From Gigaspora margarita (lineage: Eukaryota > Glomeromycota > Glomeromycetes > Diversisporales > Gigasporaceae), in the NCBI GenBank assembly GCA_009809945.1, contig WTPW01000442.1, positions 271,532 through 335,531 of the forward strand: a stretch of DNA of 64,000 nt, in the 5' to 3' direction. Position numbers and translations under genes: made by a program. Each line of letters begins with the position of its first letter. Positions within the stretch are counted from its first letter, which is position 1. Positions 36,600 through 47,990 of the stretch are shown here, piece after piece. Below the pieces are notes generated by a model that ran no database searches, was not told where the DNA came from, and saw nothing but the letters and a program-made list of their open reading frames with translations.

Positions 36600-37565
36600 A
36601 AATTTAACGATTTTGGACCATTCGAATCGTCTCATCGAGGCGAATCGAATGGTACCAAAATTATTAAATTTAGATCACTATAGCACAAGATATTAACAAT
36701 TTTATAATTTTTATAAAATCTTAACGAACTTAATAACCAGTAATCCAAAATTGATGATTTTGGCACCATTCGATTCGTCTCGATGAGACGGTTCGAATGG
36801 TACCAAAATCAACAAAATCGGATCATTAGATCACAAGATATCTACGAAAAACGTTTGTAACGCAATTTATACTGTATAAAAATTTTTATATAAAATTGCG
36901 TTACAAACGTTTTTCGTAGATATCTTGTGATCTAGTGGTCCAATTTTGATGAATTTGGTACCATTCGATTCGTCTCAATGAGACGGTTCGAATGGCACCA
37001 AAATCATCAAAACCGGACCACTAGATCACAAGATATCTACAAAAACGTTTGTAACGCAGTTTATACTGTATAAAGAATTTTATATAAAATTGCGTTACAA
37101 ACGTTTTTCGTAGATATCTTGTGATCTAGTGATCCGGTTTTGATGATTTTGGTGCCATTCGAACCGTCTCATCGAGACGAATCGAATGGTACCAATTATC
37201 AAAATCGGACCACTAGATCACAAGATATCGACGAAAAACTTTTGTAACGCAATTTTATATAAAAATTTTTATACAGTATAAATTGCGTTACAAACGTTTT
37301 TCGTAGGTATCTTGTGATCTAATGATCCGATTTTGATGATTTTGGTACCATTCGAACCGTCTCATCGAGACGAATCGAATGGTGCCAAAATCATCAAATT
37401 TGGATTAATGGTTATCAAGATCGTTAAGATTTTATTAAAATTATAAAATTCTTAATATCTTGTGCTACAGTGATCTAAATTTAATGATTTTGGTACCATT
37501 CGATTCGTCTCGATGAGACGATTTGAATGGTATCAAAACCGTCAAATTTGGATTATTAAATCTCT
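36600..37565. repeat. Hierarchical palindrome array (6 P units, 3 Q units)
   Basis: Unit P is about 55 bp, a palindrome reading TTTTGGTACCATTCGATTCG-TCTC and back. It occurs at about 36608, 36748, 36952, 37145, 37340 and 37486. Unit Q is about 125 bp, palindromic with CACTAGATCACAAGATATCT and AACGTTTGTAACGC, and separates the four inner P units. Two shorter spacers with TTATAATTTTTATAAA-like cores separate the outer ones. The order P-r-P-Q-P-Q-P-Q-P-r-P is mirror-symmetric about base 37076, inside the middle Q. Confidence 0.9.
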
Positions 37566-37605
37566 TACAATGGCTTTTAAATTTAAAATTAATTTATATT
37601 ATTCT

Positions 37606-37930
37606 TTCATCGCTAGTGCGATGCATCGCTACCCCCTGATCGACCAATCATTTTGTTTGTTTTGATTTTACATTAATCAAAACAAAACAAATAGCGGCCA
37701 GGTTAAGATAGGGTTAGGGTTTGGTTGTAGGTAATAGTTAGATGACCTCCTAACCCAAAATTTCGCAAGAAATTTTTTTTGTTAAGAAAAAATTGTAGTT
37801 TCTTAGTCAAAATTTTAAGTTAGAAGCGATTTTTTAAAAAATCATTGTTTTGCTTCGATTTCGCATTACACCTGATCCTGCATCCCGATTGGTTGATCAG
37901 AGAGTGGCGATGCATCACACTGGCGATGAA
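37606..37930. mobile_element. Inverted-repeat element with TTCATCGCTAGTGCGATGCA ends
   Basis: The right arm inverted reads TTCATCGCCAGTGTGATGCA. Both arms continue into ATCGC and TGATC-ACCAATC words. About 325 bp, MITE-like, inside the larger element. The interior has a TTAGGGTTTGG-type stretch. No clear duplication. Confidence 0.6.
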
Positions 37931-38366
37931 TGATAACTCTCATATTATTATTATAATAATAAAAAGGTATTTGTTTGTATTTATTTATATCAGAATGCGT
38001 ATTAGTACGTGAAATAAATTTTAAAAGTAAACATTGAGATAAATAAACCTTTTTAGGATTTATATCTCTAAAATAAGCTACCTCCTTATTGTGTACAAAT
38101 TCCTTAAAAAGTTATAATACTTCAAAATAAATTTTCGATTTTTTAAATCTAAAAAAAGATAGCTTATTTTTAAGAATCTATGGTAGTAACCATGCCCTAT
38201 TAGTACCAAAAATAAGCATTTGCAATCTCTAACTGTTTTAAATTTAGCTAAAAAAATACGCAAATTGAAAATCTAACTTTTTTTAAAATTTTGTTGATTT
38301 TTAAGCAATCTAAGATCTTACATCCAAAAAAGTTATTAAGTTGGCTATGCATCTAGTTCACTGACC

Positions 38367-39770
38367 CAGGGATGGTAAATGACCGGGTTATTTGATTATT
38401 TTTGAAATGACCTAAAATGACCTATAAATAACTGGTATTTTTTGATCATTTGAATTTTGGTCATTTGTAAATGACCGATGACCAAATGACCCATGTCATT
38501 TATAAATAACCTGGGTTATCTTGGTCATCGGTCATTTCATATTAACAAAAATAGCATTTGATTCAATCATATACAAAGGAGATCAATTTATGATCGATTA
38601 TAATTGGTCATTACATATAATCGGTCACAGTCATATGATTGATCATAATTTATAACCAATCATATGATCGATCACTAGTCTACATTAATAAAAATTGCTA
38701 TTTTTACTCAAAATTTGACAATAGATATCGTAATAACTAGTGTTCAAAGTTGGCTCAAATTTTTTTCATAGATAGAGTCGATATTAATTTATGATGTATA
38801 AAAATTTCAGCCAATTTGGTCAGGTAATCCTCAAGTAATCATTTGCATACAATAGTCAATTTTTTTAAAAAATTTGACTATCGTATACAAGCAATTACTT
38901 GAGAATTACCAGACCAAATCGTCTAAATTTTTTATATATTATATAAGAATATCGATATTATCTATTATAAAAATTTGGACTGAATTGGATTACTAGTTAT
39001 AGAGATATCAATCGTCAAAGTATGAGTAAAAATAATGAATTTTTTAATAATTGACTATTATAAAATTTTCATATTTGTATTCAAACTTTGACGATGGGTA
39101 TCTTGATAACTAGTAATCCAAATCGGCTCAAATTTTTATCATAGCTAGTATTGATATTCATTAATGATATATAAAAAGTTAGACGATTTTGTCTGGTAAT
39201 ACTTGAGTTATTGCTTGTATACGATAGTCAATTTTTTTAAAAAAATTAACAATCGTATACAAGCGATTACTCAAGAATTACTAGACCAAATCGTCTAAAC
39301 TTTTTATATATCATAGATGAATATCTGTACAATCTTTTATAAAAATTTAAATCGATTTGGATTGCTAGTTATCAAGATATCCATAGTCAAAATTTGAGTA
39401 AAAATAGTGAATTTTGTTACTAATTGTATATATAATCGATTATATATATAATTAATTATAATCGATTAAAAGGCTATGATTGATCAAACTTTATGATCGA
39501 TCAAACTATAAGATCGATCATGATCGATCAGAAACTTTCATAATCGATCAAACTATATGATTGATCATGATCGATCATATTAGGTTCGATTACCATCTCT
39601 ATCACAGGTTAAGGACTATTTTGTGAATAATTTAAATACTTAAAATTAGCCAATTAAATTGTATTAATTTTTAAATGACCCTAATAGGTTATTTGACTTT
39701 TGAAATGACACGTGACTGGTCATTATTCACGTGTATCATTTGGGTCATTTCAGGTTATTTACCATTCCTG
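38367..39770. mobile_element. hAT-like non-autonomous element (CAGGGATGGTAAATGACC ends), copy 1
   Basis: The TIR CAGGGATGGTAAATGACC begins with the CAG typical of hAT elements, and the right end inverts to CAGGAATGGTAAATAACC. The perfect 8-bp repeat CACTGACC flanks it at 38359-38366 and 39771-39778. The 1.4-kb interior is palindromic: several inverted segments with TCGTATACAAGC and CCAAATCGTCTAAA words, plus clusters of GATCGATCA near both ends. No ORF. Confidence 0.9.
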
Positions 39771-39810
39771 CACTGACCTATATACTAATAGCTCGGGGTC
39801 CTACTATAAC

Positions 39811-40103
39811 TTTTGTTTTACTATTGAAATTCAATAAAACTAACACTATTTGAATTAGCTTATTAAAATAAGCTATAGATTATTCAAATTTGACCAATGG
39901 ATGACAAAATCATAATTCATGATGATTTAACTATAAGATCTACAATTTGATTGGATAGACAATTGTTGCAGGCAAATTTGTTACATGTAATACATGTAAA
40001 GCATATTGTTTTTGAAAAACATTTATTACATATTTTATTATTCAATATATATTATTTATTTTATATATTTTATTTTGATTATATATATTATATTTTTATT
40101 ATT
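39811..40103. other. Intergenic, no gene seen
   Basis: AT-rich spacer between the hAT-like element and the LINE insertion. Confidence 0.4.
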
Positions 40104-40120
40104 AGTAAATAAATATATCT

Positions 40121-43033
40121 TACTCCAATTCCCACCAACCAACCTTTCAAATTTTTAGGCTGTTGGTTTACACTTAACAACAAACAGACTGCTCATACCA
40201 AACTTATTCAAGAGGAAGCGCTAAACCTAGCAGGCATTGCCAATACCAAAAATATAACAGACAAACAAATCTCCTATATCATTAACATAGTAATCATTCC
40301 TACTATTGAGTACCACCTGCACAACATTGTACTTCCTCAATCCACTTGCAACAAGATTCTAGAGAAATACCTTACTATCGCAAAACACAAGGCACACCTC
40401 TCTCACTCTACCCCAATAGCACGATGCTTAACCACAACCTCTACAACATAAGAAATATATGGAATATCTAGCTACAACACCACACTAGCAACTTTTTACT
40501 CTATAGCAACAACCCCTCAACACTAGGAATTTCTATACGCATAAGACTCCAACAGCTTCAAAACAACCTGTAGTCAACAACTAATAGCCTCCAATACCCA
40601 CAACCTGTTATTAATGGTTCTAACAGACACACTACTAACTTCAGAATTATAACACTACTAAATCACATAGGAGTTACTATTCAAGCCAACTTAGGCATTA
40701 GATGGCCCCAAACGATTAATAGTAGAGGTACATCACTAGAAAAGATCCTTACAAAGCACCCCAAATATAACACATTCAAGCAACAGCTATACCACAAATA
40801 TATTCTGTTTTGTACTTGGAGCAGCTCTGCTCTGTGGACAATAACACCCTACTAGACTGGCAGCACCTGTCACTCAGGCTACTGCATCTCCCAACAGAAA
40901 AACCCCTACTCTGGTTCTCATACCTAGAAAGCACAATCTTATCACATACCTACTAGCGTGCCATCTTATCCGAATTCTTACCCAAGGGCTTTAACCCTTT
41001 TGCTTACCATACTAACCTCATACCTAAGTCTTCAAAACCTTGGATACTCACATACCAAAACGCCAAAATCATTATAGGGCAAACCCGAAAAATCTTCTAA
41101 AAGACCAACTCAATCTCTATTACACACTGACAACATGATATGAATACTACACAATTCAACTACTACTCCTGCCACAGATCACATGCACACCTTGTCAAGG
41201 TTGCCACCTCAACTCAAACTGCATAGCCAACCTCTGCACTCTTGAGGTGTCAGCAATACTCTCTACCCAGTTCCTTGGTAGAAAACACAACAACAAACAA
41301 CTCAAGCTCAATGCTAACTACATTGACCCTATCTACTTTACTGCAATCAAACACCAAATAGACATCCCACCCCTCTATAATATACATTACAGACTCTCTC
41401 ACTTCGTCTCTTTTTCATGACAACGAAGCATGCCAAAAACTCTGTCAAATTGTAAGTACTAACAGAAGCCAACAACAATTCACATTTTACACAGACAGTT
41501 TAGTCACAGAAATCGGTACCAACCAATACTTGATGGGCATCGGCTAGGTACAGATCCACAACAACCAGGTCTCAAACGAATTCTCAGCCCAAGTGCATGA
41601 CTGGCCATCCTCATACAAAGCAGAACTGCTCACAATCCTTTCCGCTATATTCATGACACCACGTAATTTGACTATAAACATCTATACAGACTCTCAGTCC
41701 ATCATATCCAAATACAACAAACTGCTATCCATCCCTAAGCACTCTACCAAATACTTCAAGTTTAGCCTGTGGCCCATCTGGTACACACTTCTCAATACCA
41801 TATGAGCATTTAACATTCAGCTCAAGCTGCACAAAGTCCAAGCACACTCAAACAACATCTTCAACAACCAAGCAGATCTTCTAGCTAGAAACCATCTGTC
41901 ACCCAACAAACTACTCTTCAATCATGCCAATATCCACAACCTCTACCATTTTCTCCAATGGGAAAATAGCTCTGTAGAGAGCTCAACCAGACGCTTTATT
42001 AAAAACATTTGTAAGCACATATAATAGCGATATGGTCCTCACAGAAGCGTAGTTCAGAATAGTCACACTTCTCATACTATATAAACTGGAATGCTACCTG
42101 GCTCTATTTCAACAATAACCAAAAGAGCTCCAACAACTTTACCAACCCTAAACTTAACAACCTAAAATTATTCAAACTAAAACCCTACTTAATGACCTGC
42201 TCACACACTCACACTTGCACACTATATTTCCAGACACATTCTTATTTGCTAATTGCTTTGAGTGCAGAATACCAGACTCTTTCTTTCACTGGAAAACTTG
42301 CCAAAACCCCTCACTCATCAACCAAATTGTCTATATAGCCATTTCAGAGGTTGTTAGAAGTAGCGACCTAGAGCTACCTGACTCTCAACACAATAGCCTT
42401 ACTCAACTAATCTACACCCACTTCTCATTCAACCCTATTCCAACCTTTTTATACCCCTTTTTCTTGGACTCCACCTTGAAGGGCCTTATCCCTATCCCTC
42501 TAATCCAATTAGTACAATCCCCTAACATATCCTATAAACAGGCATCCCAAATAATTGTCAAATCTCTTCTCAAAGTGTCTGAAGAGTCCTACGAGCAGAT
42601 ATGGAAACCATACTGCTTTGTATTTGCTCACTGGAAAAAAACTAACAACATTCGCCCTAAGAACAACAGGCCCAAACCAACACAACCACGCCCTCACTAC
42701 AAAAATTAACATTCAAGAAAAAATTTTATCTACAACTCTTTGCAGTCTTCCAGATCAACTCTACAATAACTCCAATTCATGCCCACCAATAGTTCAAGCC
42801 CTTCGCAAAATCAGCATCTGGTCCACTATGTGGATCAAATATAGTATTCCTACAAATTACATTTTGTCTATTCAAATTTAGGTGAGTCTTGACCACTCTA
42901 GTAGGTTTAGGTCGCAGATAAATTAGTCTGAGCTTTTATTCTTGCATATAGTTTATATATATTTGTTATTGTACAATTTAAGTGTGTAACCACTTATATA
43001 AATTATTCAATAAAGATATGAGCAAGACCTTAC

Positions 43034-43076
<43 letters not shown>
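40121..43076 (+). pseudogene. 5'-truncated LINE with RNase H, poly(A) tail and 17-bp target duplication
   Basis: The insertion is bounded by a perfect 17-bp repeat AGTAAATAAATATATCT (40104-40120 and 43076-43092) and ends in about 40 A (43037-43076). Coding runs in broken frames. It starts within the post-polymerase RT region (FKFLGCWFTLNNKQTAHTKL, IINIVIIPTIEYHLHNIVLP). It continues through KYNTFKQQLYHKYILF into an RNase H domain: FYTDSLVTEIGTNQYLMGIG, then SSYKAELLTILSAIF, then INIYTDSQSII. A C-terminal zinc-like CFECRIPDSFFHWKTC comes next. Many stops and frameshifts remain in spite of the intact TSD. The family matches the LINE at 9265-12260. An A/C-rich coding strand sets it apart from its AT-rich surroundings. 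Confidence 0.92.
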
Positions 43077-43082
<6 letters not shown>

Positions 43083-43092
43083 AAATATATCT

Positions 43093-43355
43093 AGTTGTTT
43101 GAAGAACACTCACAGATAAAGCAAGAGTACATCCAATATCTGTATATTAACAAATTCTGAATCCTGATTGGCTAGATCAGGTGTAATATAAAAAAACAAT
43201 CAAAACAATAGAAAACTGATAGTTATTGGTTAGATTAGGTATAATATAAAGAAATTGATTTTATATTTGTTTTTTGGACTTTAAATAGTTTCTATTTTTC
43301 TAGTTTAAGTAATAGATATAATCCTCTAAACTTGTATAATTTCAAAAGTATAAAA
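43093..43355. other. Intergenic, no gene seen
   Basis: AT-rich. A word GATTGGCTAGATCAGGTGTA recurs in variant form 80 bp on. No coding. Confidence 0.4.
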
Positions 43356-43359
43356 GTGG

Positions 43360-43625
43360 CAGATGGATACCCAGTTCAATATTGAGTCTTTATACTTTTT
43401 CAATAATAAACTACAATTATTTACTATTTAAATTAAACAATTATTAGTATCCTCACATACTTTTAATTGTAGCCTCTTTTGTAATTGCAAATTACCTTAA
43501 ATCTTCTTTGTTAAGTTTGGTAAAAACACCTTTTTAACTTAGATAAATCACAGTAACAAGTAAGGTTATACAAAGTGTTTACTACCTAAGGTCATTCTAG
43601 TTATCTACTATCTTTAAAAAAGTAA
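43360..43625. repeat. Interspersed repeat, possibly a solo LTR (copy 1)
   Basis: It aligns in inverted orientation with 63175-63480 over about 260 bp. Shared blocks include TAGTATCCTCACATACTTTT, TCTTCTTTGTTAAGTTT and TAGTTATCTACTATCTTTAA. A poly(A)-signal-like AATAAA word near GAGTCTTTATACTTTTTCAA would suit an LTR. No ends or duplication were fixed. Confidence 0.55.
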
Positions 43626-43691
43626 ATATAGGTTAACAATGTTTTAATAGAAACTAAGCAAATTTATTAAACAAATTTGCTTGGTTTCTAT

Positions 43692-45953
43692 AGGATCTGG
43701 ACATCTCTCATATAGGTTATAACTAGGTTTTGGCCAATTTTGATCTAATTTGCTAAAAATAACAAAACTTTATTTGTTTAAATAACTTTTGATCTAGTAA
43801 TCAGAATTGAATGAACTTTTTTTGTTGGATGCACCTCACTAAGAGCTTTATTTTTTAAAAAAATTGGACTACTAGATGCCAAGATAATTGCTAAAAACAG
43901 TCTTTTTGCTTTTCAAATTTTAGTAGTTTTGCTGAAATGTATAATATACTAGGAACTAGAAACCAGTGTGAGTCTGGAGCATTAATTGTTTATAAGTTTA
44001 CTTAATGAATTAAGTTAGAATTAATTAGTAAAACTTTGTAAAACATAAGATTTTATATAATTTTATTAATAAAATTCTATAAAATCTTATAATTCACAAT
44101 ATTTTATCAATTAATTCTAACTTTATGTGCTAAGTAAACTTGTTCAGAACCTAAAAATACATTAATTTAGCATGATTATTTTTATTTTACTTGAAATTTA
44201 GAGAATAGATGCATAATTTTGGATTTTTGATCAAAAAAGTCAAATTTAAGCATTTTTGCTCCAAATTTTAAGTAAAACAAAAATAATGCTATTGATTTAA
44301 TGTATTTTTAATTTCTGAACAAATTTACTTAGTTCATAAAGGTAGAATTAATTAGTAAAATTTTATGCATCATAAGATTTTATAGAATTTTATTAATAAA
44401 ATTCTATAAAATCTTATGATTTACAACATTTTACTAATTGATTCTAACTTTATGCACTAAATAAACTTGTTCAGAGACTAAAAATACATCAAATAGGCAG
44501 AATTATTTTTATTTTACTTGAAATTTAGAAAATAAATGTATAATTTTAGATTTTTGATCAAAAAGTCAAATTTAAACATCTTTTCTCTGATTTCAAATAA
44601 AATAAAAACAATTTTGCTAATTTAATATATTTTTAGGTACTGAAAAAGTTTACTTAGTGCATTAAGTTAGAATTAATTAGTAAAATTTTGTGAATTATAA
44701 GATTTTATAGAATTTTATTAATAAAATTCTATAAAATCTTATGATTCACAACATTTTACCAATTAAATCTAACTTTATGCACTAAGTAAACTTGTACAGA
44801 ACATAAAAATACATTAATTAGTATAATTATTTTTATTTTACTTAATTTAAAGAATAGATTCGGAATTTTGGAATTTTGATCAAAAAAGTCAAATTTTAAG
44901 CATCTTTTTTTTAAATTTTAAGTAAAATAAAAATAACACTACCAGTTTAATGTATTTACAGTCTCTGAACAAGTTTACTTAGTGCATAAAATTAGAATTA
45001 ATTAGTAAAATTTTGCGATTCATAAAATTCTATAGAATTTTATTAATAAAATTCTATAAAATCTTATGATGCTTAAAATTTTACTAATTAATTCTAACTT
45101 TATGCACTAAGTTAACTTGTTCAGAGATTAAAATACATCAAATCAGTAGTGTTATTTTTATTTTACTTAAAATTTAGAGAAAAGATGCTTAAATTTGACT
45201 TTTTTGATCAAAATTCCAAAATTCTGCATCTATTCTCTAAATTTCAAGTAAAATAAAAAATATTTATATCAAATTAATGTATTTTTATGTTTTGTACAAG
45301 TTTACTTAGTGCACAAAGTTATATTTAATTGGTAAAATATTGTGAATCATAAGTTTTATAGAATTTTATTAATAAAATTCTATAAAATCTTATAGTTCAC
45401 AAAATTTTACTAATTAATTCTAACTTAATGCACTAAGTAAACTTTTTCAGTACCTAAAAATACATTAAATCAGCAGAATTGTTTTTATTTTACTTGAAAT
45501 TCAGAGAAAAGATGCTTAAATTTGACTTTTTTGATCAAAATCCAAAATTATGCATATATTTTCTAAATTTCAAGTAAAATAAAATAATTATGCCAATTTA
45601 TTTGATTTTATGAAAATTTAGAGGTAGGTAGAGTTGATTATAGCAAACAAAATTGTCTTAATAATGAAGGTCAATTTACTTAATAAAAAAAGCTACTATT
45701 AGTATACTACTATTAGGCTTTAGTTAAATTACTATTGGTATTATAATTGGTTGCTAACCGTGTTATCTGTTTTTGTTATACAAACAAGCAAATAAAGGTA
45801 TGCGGCATTACAACCAGAAAATGCAACAACTACATTTTTGATATTTTTATTAAAAATGCATCAAAAACATAATTATGGTATCAAAGGGCATAGAAGTATA
45901 AGTCTGTTGCTTCACTCCAGACAATAACCTCTGTACTAAATGTTTAGGGACCT
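43692..45953. mobile_element. hAT-like non-autonomous element, AGGAYCC family (2.26 kb)
   Basis: The left end reads AGGATCTGGACATCTCTCAT. The right end inverted reads AGGTCCCTAAACATTTAGTA, matching the right-type end seen at 49392. The perfect 8-bp repeat GTTTCTAT flanks it at 43684-43691 and 45954-45961. Most of the inside is the palindrome array 44000-45620. There is no transposase. Confidence 0.85.
44000..45620. repeat. Array of alternating palindromes R and S, about 325-bp period, five units
   Basis: R (about 130 bp) is a palindrome around TTTTATTAATAAAATTCTAT with TTAGAATTAATTAGTAAAAT outside. It starts near 44010, 44340, 44665, 44985 and 45320. S (about 190 bp) is a palindrome around TTTTTGATCAAAAAAGTC with TTTTATTTTACTTGAAATTT outside, and lies between R units. 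Joints share CTAAGTAAACTTGTTCAG. Units differ by a few percent. The array as a whole is close to its own reverse complement. Confidence 0.9.
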
Positions 45954-45961
45954 GTTTCTAT

Positions 45962-46690
45962 TAATCTTTATTAAAAAAATTAAAGCTCTAGTTCATTATA
46001 TTCTTTAAATTAATACAATAAATTATACTTATAACTAAATTAGATTCTGAAAAATTATTTTAGTTTACAAAAACTAAAGTTGTCTGCTAGTTGACATTTT
46101 ATTTGATTTTATCTCTAAAAACATAGTTGCTATTATTTGAATTTATGTAAAATTTTTTAAAAAATAAAAAAATTTATAATTTGGTGCATTATATATTATA
46201 GTGTACTTTCAGTTATAAAATATATAAACAATAATTATGAGTAATAATTTTTTTTTTACTCTTTAATAGTCTCGCTAATATTTTATTATAAAAAAAGAAC
46301 AAACTATAAATATTATAATGATAATTGACAGAATTTTTTTAAAATTTGCAAAATTCAATATTATTTAGTAATTTTGAGAGATTCTTAATACAACTATTAT
46401 ATCACTTTATGGATAAAGTAGTTAACTTTTTTAGCTCTGTCAAAAGCAAAACAGAATTTTCTTTAAATTCCTTCTACCTAGCATAAATAGTGGAGATATT
46501 TTATTCAAATTCAATTATACAAGAAAAAAAAAAAGTGAAATAAAAAAAGGAGAAAAACTATACAACCTAAATAAAAACCTAATATTAACAAAAAACAAAC
46601 CAAAATACAAAAAAAATAAAAAAATTATGTACTAATGATAAAGGCTAACCAAAGTAATAAATAAAAATAAAAGAAAAAACAAATAAAAGA
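45962..46690. other. AT-rich spacer with A-rich diverged repeat
   Basis: No gene. About 46430-46600 (TTTCTTTAAATTCCTTCTAC, then A-rich) resembles 51950-52130, where the words are TCTCTTCAAATTCCTCCCAC. It is probably the same old interspersed repeat. Confidence 0.45.
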
Positions 46691-46695
46691 ACTAT

Positions 46696-46813
46696 TACTA
46701 TAAATTCTCAAAATAATGCCCAGGAGTAAAATTATAAAATTTGGTCTAAATTAAGCTTAATTCTGGCCAAAATCAAAATAATGCCCATGCCTACTATTTT
46801 GAGAATTTACAGT
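46696..46813. mobile_element. Very short MITE (118 bp)
   Basis: TACTATAAATTCTCAAAATA on the left and TACTGTAAATTCTCAAAATA inverted on the right differ at one base. Each is followed by an AATGCCCA word. The loop holds only about 60 bp. Confidence 0.7.
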
Positions 46814-47140
46814 ATAGCCTGTGCTAGGTTTAAACAAATTATATAACACATACAACAAATATATATATCTACTATAAAGTATTACTATAATATTATTTTT
46901 CTTCTTGACTATATAGCCCATCTTCAAATATTCCTTTAATCAAAAACACTGAATCATTATTATATAAAGTAGCATTGTGTTGAACCAAAACAAACACATA
47001 GTTGCATTTTACTGAGTTCATTTGAAAATAAAAAGTGTAAACAATGCTGATCTTTTGACAGGAGTAAGCTATTTTGCCTACTTTTTTTCAAAAATTTTGA
47101 AAAAAAAGCAGGAAGATAAAAAAAGATAAGAGTTACTTGT

Positions 47141-47546
47141 AGGATGTCTGGCAAAGTGACAAGGGCATGCCAATGGTGGCATGCCATAGTGGCATGCTAC
47201 TGGCATGCCAAAAACAGGTTTGGCATACTACTGCGTATAGTTTAAGCAATTATATTTATAATATAAATACTATATGTACCTTAAATACCAGTAATAAAAA
47301 TATTGTGACATATTAAAGGCATGATATAGTACAAAATTTAATAAAGATATGTCTTGTGGTATGCCAAAATTTTTTTGGTATACTAGATACTCTAATATAA
47401 AAAATAATATAGTACAAAAAATACATATAATATATATTATGCTAGTAGTATACAAACTAATATAGTATAAAATTTTGTATAACATATGGCATGCCATTTG
47501 GCATGCCATTGGCATGCCAATTTTTTTTGAGTATGCCAGATACTCT
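47141..47546. mobile_element. GGCATGCC-rich element with 10-bp target duplication
   Basis: The exact repeat AGTTACTTGT flanks the 406-bp element at 47131-47140 and 47547-47556. The ends read AGGATGTCTGGCA and, inverted, AGAGTATCTGGCAT. Inside, the palindromic word GGCATGCC recurs in two clusters, 47160-47225 and 47485-47520, one at each end. An internal GATACTCTA near 47390 repeats the right end. The duplication length points to a MULE-like mechanism. No coding. Confidence 0.8.
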
Positions 47547-47628
47547 AGTTACTTGTATCAAATTTAAAAAAAAATATATTTAAAAAACTTATTTTTTTGT
47601 TGTTTTCAATTGTTTTTACAGGTTACTT

Positions 47629-47806
47629 AGGACCCCAAAATATATATTTATAGGTTAGGTTAATTATAAAATTACTAAAAATGAAAATATCTGCAGAAAA
47701 ACCTCAAAAATAAGCAAAAATTACTAAAAATAGAAAAGATCTGTATAAAAACCCACAAAAATAAGCAAAATAATACCTAATCTATCTATGTATATTTTGG
47801 GGTCCT
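47629..47806. mobile_element. Short hAT-like MITE, AGGAYCC family
   Basis: 178 bp with ends AGGACCCCAAAATATATATT and inverted right AGGACCCCAAAATATACATA. 8-bp flanks GGTTACTT and AGTTACTT differ at one base. The interior has two copies of AGATCTG/CTGCAGA-AAACC blocks and AAAATAAGCAAAA. The same short type is at 52544-52714 and 63676-63855. Confidence 0.88.
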
Positions 47807-47990
47807 AGTTACTTTGCAACAAAAGAACTTTTTTGTTTACACCAAAATTTCTTGTACAAGAGTACTACTCTTTGCTAGTTATTTTATAAAAAAACACTTT
47901 TGGCTTGCATGCCAAATATACAAAAGAGTTCTAAGAAACAGTTGTTGATCTTTGTAAAAACTATTTCCTGTGTTATTCTACTATATATTA

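Larger units (their letters stand above)
36259..39802. mobile_element. Large hAT-like non-autonomous element, AGGAYCC family (3.5 kb)
   Basis: The TIR AGGACCCCGAGCTATTAGTA is exact at both ends and continues to about 29 bp. The perfect 8-bp repeat ACTATAAC flanks it at 36251-36258 and 39803-39810. It contains the palindrome array at 36600-37565, a MITE-like inverted repeat at 37606-37930 and a younger hAT element at 38367-39770 that landed next to the right TIR. No transposase was seen in any frame, so mobility would depend on an enzyme in trans. Confidence 0.9.

Noticed and set aside
36600-37565. CRISPR-like array of regularly spaced repeats
   Set aside because: Both repeats and spacers are themselves repeated palindromes in eukaryotic TE-rich DNA; no unique spacers and no cas genes.
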